Positions 1-6,625 of a stretch of 12,407 bases of DNA are shown piece by piece. Source of the stretch: an uncultured Bacteroidales bacterium (GTDB lineage: Bacteria > Bacteroidota > Bacteroidia > Bacteroidales > Paludibacteraceae); assembly GCA_937885465.1 (NCBI GenBank), contig CAKZZM010000089.1, positions 1-12,407 on the forward strand. Reading direction: 5' to 3'. A program made the position numbers and the translations under genes. The notes below the pieces were generated by a model that made no database searches, was not told the DNA's origin, and worked only from the letters and a program-made list of their open reading frames with translations. Position 1 is the first letter of the stretch, and the number at the start of each line of letters is the position of its first letter.

Positions 1-113
1 TGTGAGATGTTATTTCATTTCAGTTATTTTTAATTGTTTATATCGTTTCAACTTACTCTTTCCAATTCACTTTTTGTAGGTTGTTGTTTTAGTATATGTG
101 CCCCTGTTTGTTG

Positions 114-518
114 TGGAGATAGGGGGAGTCGAACCCCCGTCCAAACAAGGAACCAATACGCTTTCTACATGCTTATCTCCGCCTTTCTTTTCGTGCAGAG
201 GCAAGACCGGAGCCACCAACCGCTGCCTTATCTGCTTTTTGGAGGACACCCTCCGTCATCTTCTTTGCGCAGCCAAAGAAGCCTATTCCGTGTATTTCCG
301 CACCTCTTTACCCGTCAGCCCACAGACTCGGCTCGGAGAGATGTCTCGTTTCAGCACCTTGTGCCGAAATAAGGCTGATCTACTATACTTCAATCAGGCA
401 GCGAGAGCATAAGTATTGTTGCCAGTTATAAATTACAGACCATGATTAACGAGCTTCATCTGCAGTGCTCGGCATGCTTACATATCTGTTCTACCTGCTG
501 TCAAAACCAAATATCCCC
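114..518 (-). ncRNA. ssrA: tmRNA (transfer-messenger RNA)
   Basis: Rescues stalled ribosomes: it acts first as an alanine tRNA, then as an mRNA that adds a degradation tag. On the minus strand the 5' end GGGGATA (512-518) pairs with TATCTCC (115-121), forming the acceptor stem. The T-arm reads GGGGGTTCGACTCCCCC just before the 3' end, and the 5' side has the usual TTTGACA-like stretch (GGTTTTGACAGC). The tag frame is at 394-423. The discriminator base is A at 114; the next bases are CAA, so the CCA end is not encoded. The length of about 405 nt is normal for the family. The ends come from the acceptor pairing. A weak -7 box (530-537) may be the promoter. I see no clear terminator downstream, in 1-113. 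Confidence 0.96.
394..423 (-). other. tmRNA proteolysis tag reading frame
   Basis: Starting at the GGC resume codon, the minus strand reads Gly-Asn-Asn-Thr-Tyr-Ala-Leu-Ala-Ala followed by TGA. The YALAA end is the part normally recognised by ClpXP-type proteases. The tag has nine codons, the same length as the GENNYALAA and GETNYALAA tags I recall from Porphyromonas and Bacteroides. The Ala added from the charged tmRNA precedes it. Confidence 0.88.
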
Positions 519-529
519 GATAATATACG

Positions 530-537
530 GCAAGTTA
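530..537 (-). promoter_or_regulatory. possible -7 box of the ssrA promoter
   Basis: The minus strand reads TAACTTGC, 11 bases before the tmRNA 5' end. This is one base short of the TAnnTTTG consensus seen elsewhere in the window, and no clear TTTG lies 19-20 bases upstream. The call rests mainly on position. Confidence 0.3.
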
Positions 538-553
538 CTCAGAAACAGAGCGT

Positions 554-618
554 CATAAAAATATTGCTTCGCTATGTACGATCAGGCAGTGCCTTATAAT
601 ATCGCGCATAGCGAAGCA
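554..618 (-). terminator. hairpin terminator after the OmpA/TPR lipoprotein gene
   Basis: A perfect 12-bp inverted repeat (TGCTTCGCTATG at 565-576 against 607-618) encloses a 30-base loop. The loop holds a smaller hairpin, AGGC-AGT-GCCT. On the minus strand the stem is followed by AATATTTTTAT. It lies 26 bases past the stop of the lipoprotein gene and before ssrA, so it should separate the two transcripts. Confidence 0.7.
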
Positions 619-644
619 GTGCTTTTGTGAATCGTCGGATTATA

Positions 645-2330
645 TTATTTTACAATGTTTGCAAAAGTTTGGTCGTCAGCGAACTTAGCGAACTCAATGT
701 CTTTTGCTGCTTTAGCCTTCATAGAAGCGTCTTGTGCAATGGCACTGCGCAGACCGGCGTAAACGCCCTCGCGGTCGTTAGTGCGTGCTGCAACGACAGC
801 CTGCAGATAGGCGGTGGTAGCGTTAGGCTCTGCAACAGCGGCGAGAGTCTTGCGAGCACCGGCGTAGTCCTCGTCAAGGATCTGCTGAACGGCTGCGTTG
901 TTAGAAGCGGTGTTACCGTATGATTTCTTAGCCTTAGCATAGTCACCCTTCATAGTATAATAGGTACCCATTGCGGCACCGAGGTTTGCGGATGTGCCTG
1001 CTGCTTTGCCAAGATGCTCTTCTGCTTTCTTAAGGTCGCCGTCAGCGAGGGCAGCAACACCGGCGTTGTAGTTTACGTCCGGGTTTGCAGGAACGATGTC
1101 CAGTGCCTTAGCGTATGCGCGGCGAGCGGAAGCAACATCACCCTGCTCGAAGTAGATAAGACCGGCGTTGTTATATGCACGGAAGTCAGCGGGGTAAAGT
1201 TCCTGAGTCTTGTTGTAGATGCGCAGTTTCTCGGCCTTGTCGTTGGTGAGGGTAGCAGCATAAAGGAGCTCTTCAACGGAGAGTTGCTTTGGATCTTCTT
1301 TTGCGAGTCTTGCTATCTCGTCGTCAGAGCGACCGATAAGGTCGATGGTGAGAATGAGTCGGCTGCGGCGCAGTTCAGGAAGAATCTCGTCAGCGATGTT
1401 CTTATATACGGCAGAGAGGTTCTTAATCTGAGCTTCGCGCTCCTCGGGATCACTATACATAGAGAGAACGCGAAGAACAAGGTCTTTGTCCTGAATGTTA
1501 GAGTTCTCCATCAGTCTCTGGAAACCTTCCCAGTCCTCAGCGGTAACACTGCTTTCAATATCAGCATTGATCTTAGCTTTCTTCAGTGAGTTAGCAAGAT
1601 ATTTCTGAGCAGCTGCCTGACGCTTTTCAGCAAGATCTTCGTTGAGCGATACGCCACCATCAGGTGAAGCATAACCGCTAACCTCTAATGATGAGATAGC
1701 TTTGTTTTCAGCATCGTTAGCATCTTTGATGGCGGCTTGAAGATTCTTTACAGACTCTGACTTTGTCTCAGAATCGCGAAGAGTAGCCTGCTGGATGAGG
1801 AACTTAATGTCAGCTTCCTGCATCTCTTTGATGATGCGTTGGAACTTGTCACCTGTTACGGCACCTTTGTTATCTTTAGCAGAAGCGTGCTTTGCTGTTG
1901 CTATGATACCATCGGCTACCTTATAGTCAGGTATCTCATACACCTTATTACCTTTGGTGGCGTGGAAGCGGAGATACAATTCTGACTTAGCCATCTCGTC
2001 CTTGTATGCGCATTTGAAGGTCTGCTTGTAAGTACCGCCGTTGGCGTAGTTAACAATAGTACCGTTAACTTTGGCTTTCTCGCCTACATAAGTTACAGTC
2101 TCGCCAAGAACCTCTTGACCGTCAAATTTCAGAACGGGAGTAACTTCCAATACACCTTTCTTAATAAATTTCTTTGCAGGGAAAGTACCTGTGATCTCTG
2201 CGTTAACATTGTTGCCTACCACCGTGAGCGGGTTGGGATTGCAACTGATTTGTTCAGGAGCCTCAAGAGATTTGCACGAAGAGAGGAGTGCCAAACCAAT
2301 GATGCTTAAGAAGAATAAATTCTTTTTCAT
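645..2330 (-). CDS. lipoprotein with OmpA-like peptidoglycan-binding region and TPR repeats
   Basis: Predicted lipoprotein of 561 aa that probably links the outer membrane or a periplasmic complex to peptidoglycan. The signal peptide ends in a lipobox, LLSSC, with Cys19 as the lipidated residue. Residues 20-160 look like a beta-rich domain that I do not recognise. Residues about 185-335 contain an OmpA C-like region: SGYASPDGG at 218-226, then N-x-x-L-A-x-x-R, the usual helix after the strand. In classical OmpA domains the first part is GHTD; the ASPDG form is frequent in Bacteroidota. Residues about 350-500 hold several TPR repeats (for example YNNAGLIYFEQGDVASARRA), which bind protein partners. 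The start is ATG at 2330, followed at once by a typical lysine-rich signal. It is monocistronic, with its own promoter and terminator. The specific partner is unknown. Confidence 0.85.
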   Translation of the reverse strand: MKKNLFFLSIIGLALLSSCKSLEAPEQISCNPNPLTVVGNNVNAEITGTFPAKKFIKKGVLEVTPVLKFDGQEVLGETVTYVGEKAKVNGTIVNYANGGTYKQTFKCAYKDEMAKSELYLRFHATKGNKVYEIPDYKVADGIIATAKHASAKDNKGAVTGDKFQRIIKEMQEADIKFLIQQATLRDSETKSESVKNLQAAIKDANDAENKAISSLEVSGYASPDGGVSLNEDLAEKRQAAAQKYLANSLKKAKINADIESSVTAEDWEGFQRLMENSNIQDKDLVLRVLSMYSDPEEREAQIKNLSAVYKNIADEILPELRRSRLILTIDLIGRSDDEIARLAKEDPKQLSVEELLYAATLTNDKAEKLRIYNKTQELYPADFRAYNNAGLIYFEQGDVASARRAYAKALDIVPANPDVNYNAGVAALADGDLKKAEEHLGKAAGTSANLGAAMGTYYTMKGDYAKAKKSYGNTASNNAAVQQILDEDYAGARKTLAAVAEPNATTAYLQAVVAARTNDREGVYAGLRSAIAQDASMKAKAAKDIEFAKFADDQTFANIVK

Positions 2331-2399
2331 AATTTTTTTATTTTGTTAATTGATTGTTGTATAACACGCACAACTGCCCCATAACGGGTAATTACACTG

Positions 2400-2430
2400 C
2401 AAAGGTAGTAAATTATTTTTATACATCAAA
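2400..2430 (-). promoter_or_regulatory. promoter of the OmpA/TPR lipoprotein gene
   Basis: On the minus strand TTTG (2427-2430) is followed by exactly 19 bases and TACCTTTG (2400-2407). This fits the Bacteroidota primary sigma consensus. Transcription would start near 2393, giving a leader of about 60 bases before the ATG at 2330. Confidence 0.82.
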
Positions 2431-2511
2431 CAATTTGACTTTTTTTTTTGATTTTTTTTGCATTTATGAGGTTTTTGAAATGTCAGAAGCCGATAAATGA
2501 TATATTTTTGC

Positions 2512-2519
2512 TAATTTTG
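2512..2519 (+). promoter_or_regulatory. -7 box before the 271-aa lipoprotein gene
   Basis: TAATTTTG fits TAnnTTTG and lies 18 bases before the ATG at 2538. A second box, TATTTTTG, lies just upstream. No TTTG is found at the correct distance, so the promoter is only partly supported. The leader would be very short. Confidence 0.45.
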
Positions 2520-2537
2520 TGCAAATTATGAAATGTT

Positions 2538-3353
2538 ATGCGTAAGTATTTATTCTTATTATTATTGTTGCCTTTGGCGGCATGTGTGGATAAGTCGGAG
2601 CAGTCAGCCAAGATGTTGCTTGATACGGGTTACAGATTGGCAGAGGAAGGAAATTTTCAGTCTGCTCGAATAGTGTTGGATTCGCTTCATAATACTTATC
2701 CGAAATGTGTTGATGTTCGCCGAGTTGCGAAATCGCTTGAAGACTCTATGGAGTATGTGGAGGCAAAGAGAACAATGCTCTATGCTGATTCTCTTTTGCA
2801 GCCTTTGCTCAAGGAATCAGATGTGTTGCTCAAAAGTTTCAGTTATGAGAAAAATGAGAAGTATGAGGATGCCGGCAAATATGTCCATCGTCTTCTTCGA
2901 ACAGGCAGTAATAGCAGCCGTTGCTATTTGCAAGCCTATGTAACTGATAATCGCGAGACAATAGTGAAAAGTTATTACTGCGGTTCAGCCATGTTGCTGC
3001 AAAGCACTGTTTGTTTAGAATCTCAAAATGAGCAGTATCGCTCTGCCGGCAGGCTACATTCGTTTGAAGCCGGGGATTACCATTCAATATTGACGATGGA
3101 AGAGGATAAGGCGTTAAGTGTATTAAACTTTATTTCAATGCATTGTGGCGATAGGCTGCGGGTAGTGCTTGAAGGAACGAATAAAAAAGGTAATGCCACA
3201 ACTTATACCTATTATTTGTCTGATTCAGAGAAAAAAGCTCTGGAGGACACTTATAAACTCGGAGTGGTGATGAAAGATATAAAGAGCTTGGAAGATATGC
3301 TTAGAATATCTCGTGCGAGAGTGGAAAAATATGAGAATAAATATATGTTGTAG
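2538..3353 (+). CDS. unrecognised lipoprotein with TPR-like start
   Basis: I do not recognise this 271-aa protein as a named family. The signal peptide is short and leucine-rich and ends in a lipobox (PLAAC), with Cys16 as the likely lipidation site, so the protein should sit on the periplasmic side of a membrane. Residues about 20-56 look like one TPR-type helical pair (GYRLAEEGNFQSARIVLDSL, then YP). The middle is mixed. The last 50 residues are charged and helical, ending in KYENKYML, possibly a coiled coil. The ATG at 2538 is used because the ATG at 2528 runs into a stop after five codons. It is transcribed away from the OmpA/TPR lipoprotein gene and lies ahead of pyrE, which has a separate promoter. 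A scaffold or assembly role is only a guess. Confidence 0.75.
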   Translation: MRKYLFLLLLLPLAACVDKSEQSAKMLLDTGYRLAEEGNFQSARIVLDSLHNTYPKCVDVRRVAKSLEDSMEYVEAKRTMLYADSLLQPLLKESDVLLKSFSYEKNEKYEDAGKYVHRLLRTGSNSSRCYLQAYVTDNRETIVKSYYCGSAMLLQSTVCLESQNEQYRSAGRLHSFEAGDYHSILTMEEDKALSVLNFISMHCGDRLRVVLEGTNKKGNATTYTYYLSDSEKKALEDTYKLGVVMKDIKSLEDMLRISRARVEKYENKYML

Positions 3354-3368
3354 AACATAAAAAAAATG

Positions 3369-3399
3369 TTGTAAAAATCCAAAAAAAGCAGTAATTTTG
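3369..3399 (+). promoter_or_regulatory. promoter of the pyrE-like operon
   Basis: TTG (3369-3371), 20 bases, then TAATTTTG (3392-3399). The box is preceded by AAAAAAAGCAG, as in two tRNA promoters of this window. Transcription should begin near 3406, about 55 bases before the pyrE-like start. A small repeat at 3354-3370 (AACAT, 7 A, ATGTT) overlaps it and could be a weak terminator of the gene before. Confidence 0.72.
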
Positions 3400-3460
3400 C
3401 AAAATCGGGAATATGTGTTTTTCCATCCGTTTTTCAAAGTTAATATAGCAACAAAGAGTG

Positions 3461-4099
3461 ATGAAAGAATTAAAAGAGTTTGTATCGGAGCGTTTATTAG
3501 AGCAGAAAGCGGTTAAATTGCAGCCCAATAATCCATTCGTATGGGCGAACGGTTGGCAATGTCCTATATATTTTGATAGCAGAAAATTGCTGTCTTATCC
3601 CCGCAGTCGCTGCATGTTGAAGCTGGAGATGTCTCGCGTTGTTCTTGAGCATTTTCAAGATGTAGAAGTCATAGCGGCGGTAGCACCTAATGCAATTGCT
3701 GTCGGAGTAATGGTGGCAGAGGAGTTGGGACTGCCGTTCGTGTATGTTAATCCTATGCCTAAGGATCATGGATTTGAGAATAGTATAGAAGGTGAACTGA
3801 AACCTCGTCAAAAAGTGGTTATTATCGATGATCAACTGAGCGTTGGGTGCAAGTGTACGAGGGTGCAAGAGATCCTTGAACGCGACGGGTCAAAAGTTAT
3901 CGGCTTAGTAGCTATTTTTGACTATAATCTTGCAGAAGGCAAGAAGCGCTTAGCTGATAATGGTCTGAAGCATTATGCATTAACTAATTTCAGCAATTTG
4001 ATTCGCAATGCTGCTTTGGATGGTAAGTTGTCGGCAGATGGAGAGAAAGAACTACTTAAATGGCAGAGTAATCCTGCCGAGTGGAAAGTGGAAAAGTGA
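3461..4099 (+). CDS. pyrE: PyrE-like protein (orotate phosphoribosyltransferase family) with altered active site
   Basis: Orotate phosphoribosyltransferase joins orotate to PRPP to make OMP in pyrimidine synthesis (cytosol). The 212-aa protein matches Bacteroidales PyrE along its full length and the length is normal: KLQPNNPFVWANGW at 19-32, YFDSRKLLSYP at 37-47, PKDHGFEN at 100-107, IEGELKP at 109-115. However, signature residues differ from the PyrE sequences I know. The usual VATGAI is VAPNAI (73-78). The Arg before PKDHG is Asn96. The PRPP loop, usually EDLISTGGSS, is DDQLSVGCKC (123-132). ASGWKSP is ANGWQCP (29-35). Lys101 and His103 of the mobile loop and both loop acids remain. It is either a divergent enzyme or a paralogue with weak or no activity. 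GTG at 3458 is a possible alternative start. It is first in a run with the SRPBCC gene and psd. Confidence 0.8.
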   Translation: MKELKEFVSERLLEQKAVKLQPNNPFVWANGWQCPIYFDSRKLLSYPRSRCMLKLEMSRVVLEHFQDVEVIAAVAPNAIAVGVMVAEELGLPFVYVNPMPKDHGFENSIEGELKPRQKVVIIDDQLSVGCKCTRVQEILERDGSKVIGLVAIFDYNLAEGKKRLADNGLKHYALTNFSNLIRNAALDGKLSADGEKELLKWQSNPAEWKVEK

Positions 4100-4145
4100 A
4101 AAGTTATATAGCTCGGCGTACACGCCAAAGTCGGACAAGTTAAGT
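4078..4145 (+). repeat. AAAGTGG-type repeat with small GC hairpin between pyrE-like and SRPBCC genes
   Basis: GTGGAAAGTGGAAAAGTGAAAAGT spans the pyrE-like stop codon (4081-4104). It is followed by the perfect inverted repeat GGCGTACACGCC (4115-4126) and AAAGTCGGACAAGTT. The parts (purine heptamers, short GC hairpin, AAAGTCG) resemble those upstream of murC (11850-11945), although far fewer copies are present here. Confidence 0.45.
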
Positions 4146-4154
4146 GTGATAATT

Positions 4155-4610
4155 ATGTCAGAAGAAAAATACGAAAGTAAAATAACATCGTCTTCATCTT
4201 CCGCTAAGGTAGTGTATGAATCGCTTGGAAATCTGTCGAACATTGAGCGAGTGAGGCACCTTATTCCTGAAGATAAGATATCTGATATAGAGATAGAGGA
4301 GGATGCGATAAGATTTAAAGTGGACGGGCTTGGGCAGAAGGTGCAGGTTCGGTTAGTGGATAGGAAAGAGAATGATACTCTGAAATTTCTAATTGACTCG
4401 GCAGTAGTGCAAGCTAATTTATGGATTCAGATGAAGCAGGTGAAGGAAGGTGATACAAGGCTGAAACTGACGCTTAAAAGTAATATACCGACAATGTTCA
4501 AAATGATGTTGGGGAGGAAAGTTCAAGATGGTATAGATCAAGCAGCGGATATGTTGGCGCAAATGCCTTTTGATAAGTGGTCAGATGACACGAAGATTGA
4601 AAATTCATAG
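4155..4610 (+). CDS. small SRPBCC (START-like) protein
   Basis: A 151-aa cytosolic protein of the SRPBCC or polyketide cyclase-like fold, which forms a hydrophobic cavity for a ligand. The pattern fits: an N-terminal strand (YESKITSSSSSAKVVYESLG), a short helical segment around NIERVRHLIP (29-38), alternating strands from about 43 to 110 (ISDIEIEEDAIRFKVDG and so on), and a long C-terminal helix (about 113-138, MFKMMLGRKVQDGIDQAADML). The ligand is unknown. This family is commonly found just after pyrE in Bacteroidales, though its role there is unclear to me. The ATG at 4155 is chosen over an upstream in-frame ATG at 4008 because that extension lies inside the pyrE-like gene and reads as low-quality sequence. 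It starts 55 bases after that gene and overlaps psd by 26 bases. Confidence 0.78.
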   Translation: MSEEKYESKITSSSSSAKVVYESLGNLSNIERVRHLIPEDKISDIEIEEDAIRFKVDGLGQKVQVRLVDRKENDTLKFLIDSAVVQANLWIQMKQVKEGDTRLKLTLKSNIPTMFKMMLGRKVQDGIDQAADMLAQMPFDKWSDDTKIENS

Positions 4611-5268
4611 AGAGGGAAGACGCTTTCTATTGATATTAGCGTTTCTGATTTTTGTGATAAATGTGATTGTATATTTGTTATGGTCACATTGGGCTTTTGC
4701 TGTTGTGCTCGTTCTCTCGGCAGCAGTGCTTTGCTTTATGACCTATTTCTTCCGTAATCCGGTTAGAGTGTTGGAGGTAGATAATCCTGATTTCGTAATT
4801 TCGCCTTGTGACGGTAGGGTGGTTGTTATAGAGCCGGTAGTGGAAAGTGACCATTTCCATGATCAGCGTATTCAAGTCAGTATTTTTATGTCGCCTTTCA
4901 ATGTGCATGCGAATTGGTATCCTATTGAAGGAACCGTTCTTCGCTCAGAACATCAGAGTGGCAGACATCTGGCGGCTTGGCTTCCGAAATCGAGTATTGA
5001 GAATGAGCGATCGTTAGTGGTTATAGAAACGCCATCTAAGCAGCAGGTTATGTTGAGGCAAGTGGCGGGGGCAATGGCAAGAAGGGTGGTGACATACGCC
5101 TCGCAGGGTATGGCATCGCATAGGAACGAGCATTTTGGTTTTATTAAATTCGGTTCAAGGGTGGACTTGTATCTCCCCGCTGATAGTGAGATATTCGTTG
5201 ATTTCGGCGATCATGTTCGTGGTAACGAAACTGTTATCGCAAAACTGAAAAGCCCTTCGGATACATAA
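4585..5268 (+). CDS. psd: phosphatidylserine decarboxylase proenzyme
   Basis: Converts phosphatidylserine to phosphatidylethanolamine, at the inner membrane. The protein of 227 aa belongs to the short form of the family. Two hydrophobic segments, about 13-32 and 36-54, anchor it. Catalytic elements are visible: SPCDGRV with Asp76, NVHANWYP with His108, and the self-cleavage site FGS at 189-191. Cleavage between Gly190 and Ser191 gives the beta chain and an alpha chain with a pyruvoyl group. AGAMARRVVTYA (161-172) is also characteristic. The ATG at 4585 is preferred because the homologous N-terminus (KIHREG) follows at once; a TTG at 4570 would add five residues. The overlap with the SRPBCC gene suggests translational coupling. 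In many Bacteroides pssA follows psd; here prfA does. Confidence 0.93.
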   Translation: MTRRLKIHREGRRFLLILAFLIFVINVIVYLLWSHWAFAVVLVLSAAVLCFMTYFFRNPVRVLEVDNPDFVISPCDGRVVVIEPVVESDHFHDQRIQVSIFMSPFNVHANWYPIEGTVLRSEHQSGRHLAAWLPKSSIENERSLVVIETPSKQQVMLRQVAGAMARRVVTYASQGMASHRNEHFGFIKFGSRVDLYLPADSEIFVDFGDHVRGNETVIAKLKSPSDT

Positions 5269-5286
5269 AGGGTAGCTACGGTATAG

Positions 5287-5334
5287 ATGTCGGGACAATT
5301 TTATTGGCCGCGATATATCAACTATAGTATTTAG
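5287..5334 (+). other. possible leader mini-ORF in frame with prfA, ending in UAG
   Basis: ATG at 5287, 18 bases past the psd stop, opens 15 codons (Met-Ser-Gly-Gln-Phe-Tyr-Trp-Pro-Arg-Tyr-Ile-Asn-Tyr-Ser-Ile) and ends in TAG at 5332-5334. From 5335 the same frame is open straight into prfA. It may be chance, or a leader in which reading of UAG by RF1 matters. No protein homology is claimed. Confidence 0.25.
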
Positions 5335-5391
5335 ATTTTAGGGGCATCTGCATTTTTTTACAATATAGATATTCTTGAGAAAATAGAGGGT

Positions 5392-6465
5392 TTGGAACTT
5401 CGTTTCCATGAGGTGGGTTTATTGCTTACTGATCCGTCTGTAATAGCGGATCAGGCTCGTTATGTTCGTCTGAATCGTGATTATCACGATTTAGAAAAGG
5501 TGCTTTCAGTCGCGCGACAATATAAATCGACCTTGAATGGATTAGAAGAGGCAAAATCAATCTTTTATAATGAGCAAGATGCGGAACTGAAAGAGTTGGC
5601 AAGAGAGGAGATTGAGCGACTTGAGCCTGAGTTACCGAAGTTAGAGCAAGAGTTGAAGTTGCAATTATTGCCTAAGGATAAGGAAGATAGCAAGGATGTG
5701 GTGATGGAGATACGAGGTGGCACGGGAGGTGATGAGGCAGCACTATTCGCAGGCGACCTTTTTAGGATGTACACCAAATATTTTGAGATAAAAGGTTGGA
5801 AATACGCAGTATCGTCATGTTCAGAGGGTGCTGTGGGAGGATATAAAGAGATTATCTTTAATGTGAGCGGCGAGAGTGTGTATGGCACTCTCAAGTACGA
5901 GTCGGGGGTACATCGTGTTCAGCGAGTACCGGTAACGGAGACCCAAGGACGCATACACACCTCTGCTGCAACGGTAGCGGTGCTACCCGAAGCAGATGAG
6001 TTCGATGTGCAGATAAATGAAGGTGAGATAAAGTGGGATACTTTCCGTTCAGGGGGTGCCGGCGGGCAAAATGTTAATAAGGTGGAGTCAGGTGTGAGAT
6101 TGCGTTATTTGTGGCGCAACCCCGTAACCGGCGAAACAGAAGAGATACTTATTGAGTGTACAGAGACCCGAGATCAGCCTAAGAACAAGGAGCGTGCCTT
6201 AGCACGATTGAGAACACACATCTACGATAAGGAGCATCAGAAATATATTGACGATATTGCAGCTCGCAGAAAAACAATGGTATCAACAGGTGACCGCTCG
6301 GCGAAGATACGCACGTATAACTATCCGCAAGGCAGAATAACGGACCACCGCATAGGTTATACTATCTATAATCTGACGGCTTTTATGAACGGCGATATAC
6401 AAGGTGTGATAGATGCTTTGCAGATAGCGGAAAATGCCGAAAGACTGAAAGAAATTGAAAATTAA
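5392..6465 (+). CDS. prfA: peptide chain release factor 1
   Basis: RF1 recognises UAA and UAG in the ribosomal A site and triggers release of the finished protein. From the TTG at 5392 the protein has 357 aa. The codon-reading tripeptide Pro-Val-Thr lies at 180-182 (RVPVTETQGR), which is RF1-type. The catalytic GGQ is at 224-226, within SGGAGGQNVNK; its Gln is the methylation target. The TTG is the only conventional start codon in frame after a stop at 5332. However, codons just upstream read N-I-D-I-L-E-K-I-E-G, matching the normal RF1 N-terminus (S-I-V-A-K-L-E-A in E. coli). The true start is therefore probably a rare codon such as ATA at 5365 or ATT at 5371, or lies beyond the UAG. A bidirectional terminator follows at 6626-6659. 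Confidence 0.93.
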   Translation: MELRFHEVGLLLTDPSVIADQARYVRLNRDYHDLEKVLSVARQYKSTLNGLEEAKSIFYNEQDAELKELAREEIERLEPELPKLEQELKLQLLPKDKEDSKDVVMEIRGGTGGDEAALFAGDLFRMYTKYFEIKGWKYAVSSCSEGAVGGYKEIIFNVSGESVYGTLKYESGVHRVQRVPVTETQGRIHTSAATVAVLPEADEFDVQINEGEIKWDTFRSGGAGGQNVNKVESGVRLRYLWRNPVTGETEEILIECTETRDQPKNKERALARLRTHIYDKEHQKYIDDIAARRKTMVSTGDRSAKIRTYNYPQGRITDHRIGYTIYNLTAFMNGDIQGVIDALQIAENAERLKEIEN

Positions 6466-6563
6466 TACGCAGCAGAGCTACCGTCTAACTGCCGACGCAG
6501 CGGGAAAATAAAGATAAAGAAAATTGAAATAGAAATTGAAATAGAAATAGAAATTGCTGCGTA
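6466..6563 (+). repeat. GAAATA/GAAATT hexamer repeat between 9-bp inverted repeats after prfA
   Basis: TACGCAGCA begins directly after the prfA stop (6466-6474), and its complement TGCTGCGTA is at 6555-6563. Between them lies a purine-rich run of about five hexamers (GAAATA or GAAATT, roughly 6524-6554). Folding would put the repeats in the loop. The function is unknown; a 3'-UTR structure or a simple-repeat expansion are both possible. Confidence 0.5.
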
Positions 6564-6625
6564 ACCGTCCTAAAAAGTACAAGTAGTTGCCGAAGTGCTT
6601 GAAACGGGAACTGCAATATCAATAA

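Noticed and set aside
34..412. Two plus-strand open frames and one on the minus strand across the tmRNA
   Set aside because: They overlap the tmRNA almost fully, and their sequence is explained by its stems and loops.
565..618. Inverted repeat ends of a small mobile element between ssrA and the lipoprotein gene
   Set aside because: The 12-bp repeats enclose only 30 bases and are followed by a T-rich stretch on the minus strand, which fits a terminator; no target duplication is visible.
1014..1589. Open frame of 191 codons on the plus strand
   Set aside because: It lies antisense within the OmpA/TPR lipoprotein gene, has no start signals or recognisable domain, and mirrors the codon bias of the real gene.
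2440..2460. T-rich tract as a terminator
   Set aside because: No stem precedes it on either strand, and it lies between two divergent promoters.
4008..4154. Longer N-terminus for the SRPBCC protein
   Set aside because: The extension overlaps the end of the pyrE-like gene and looks unlike the family; the ATG at 4155 gives a standard start.
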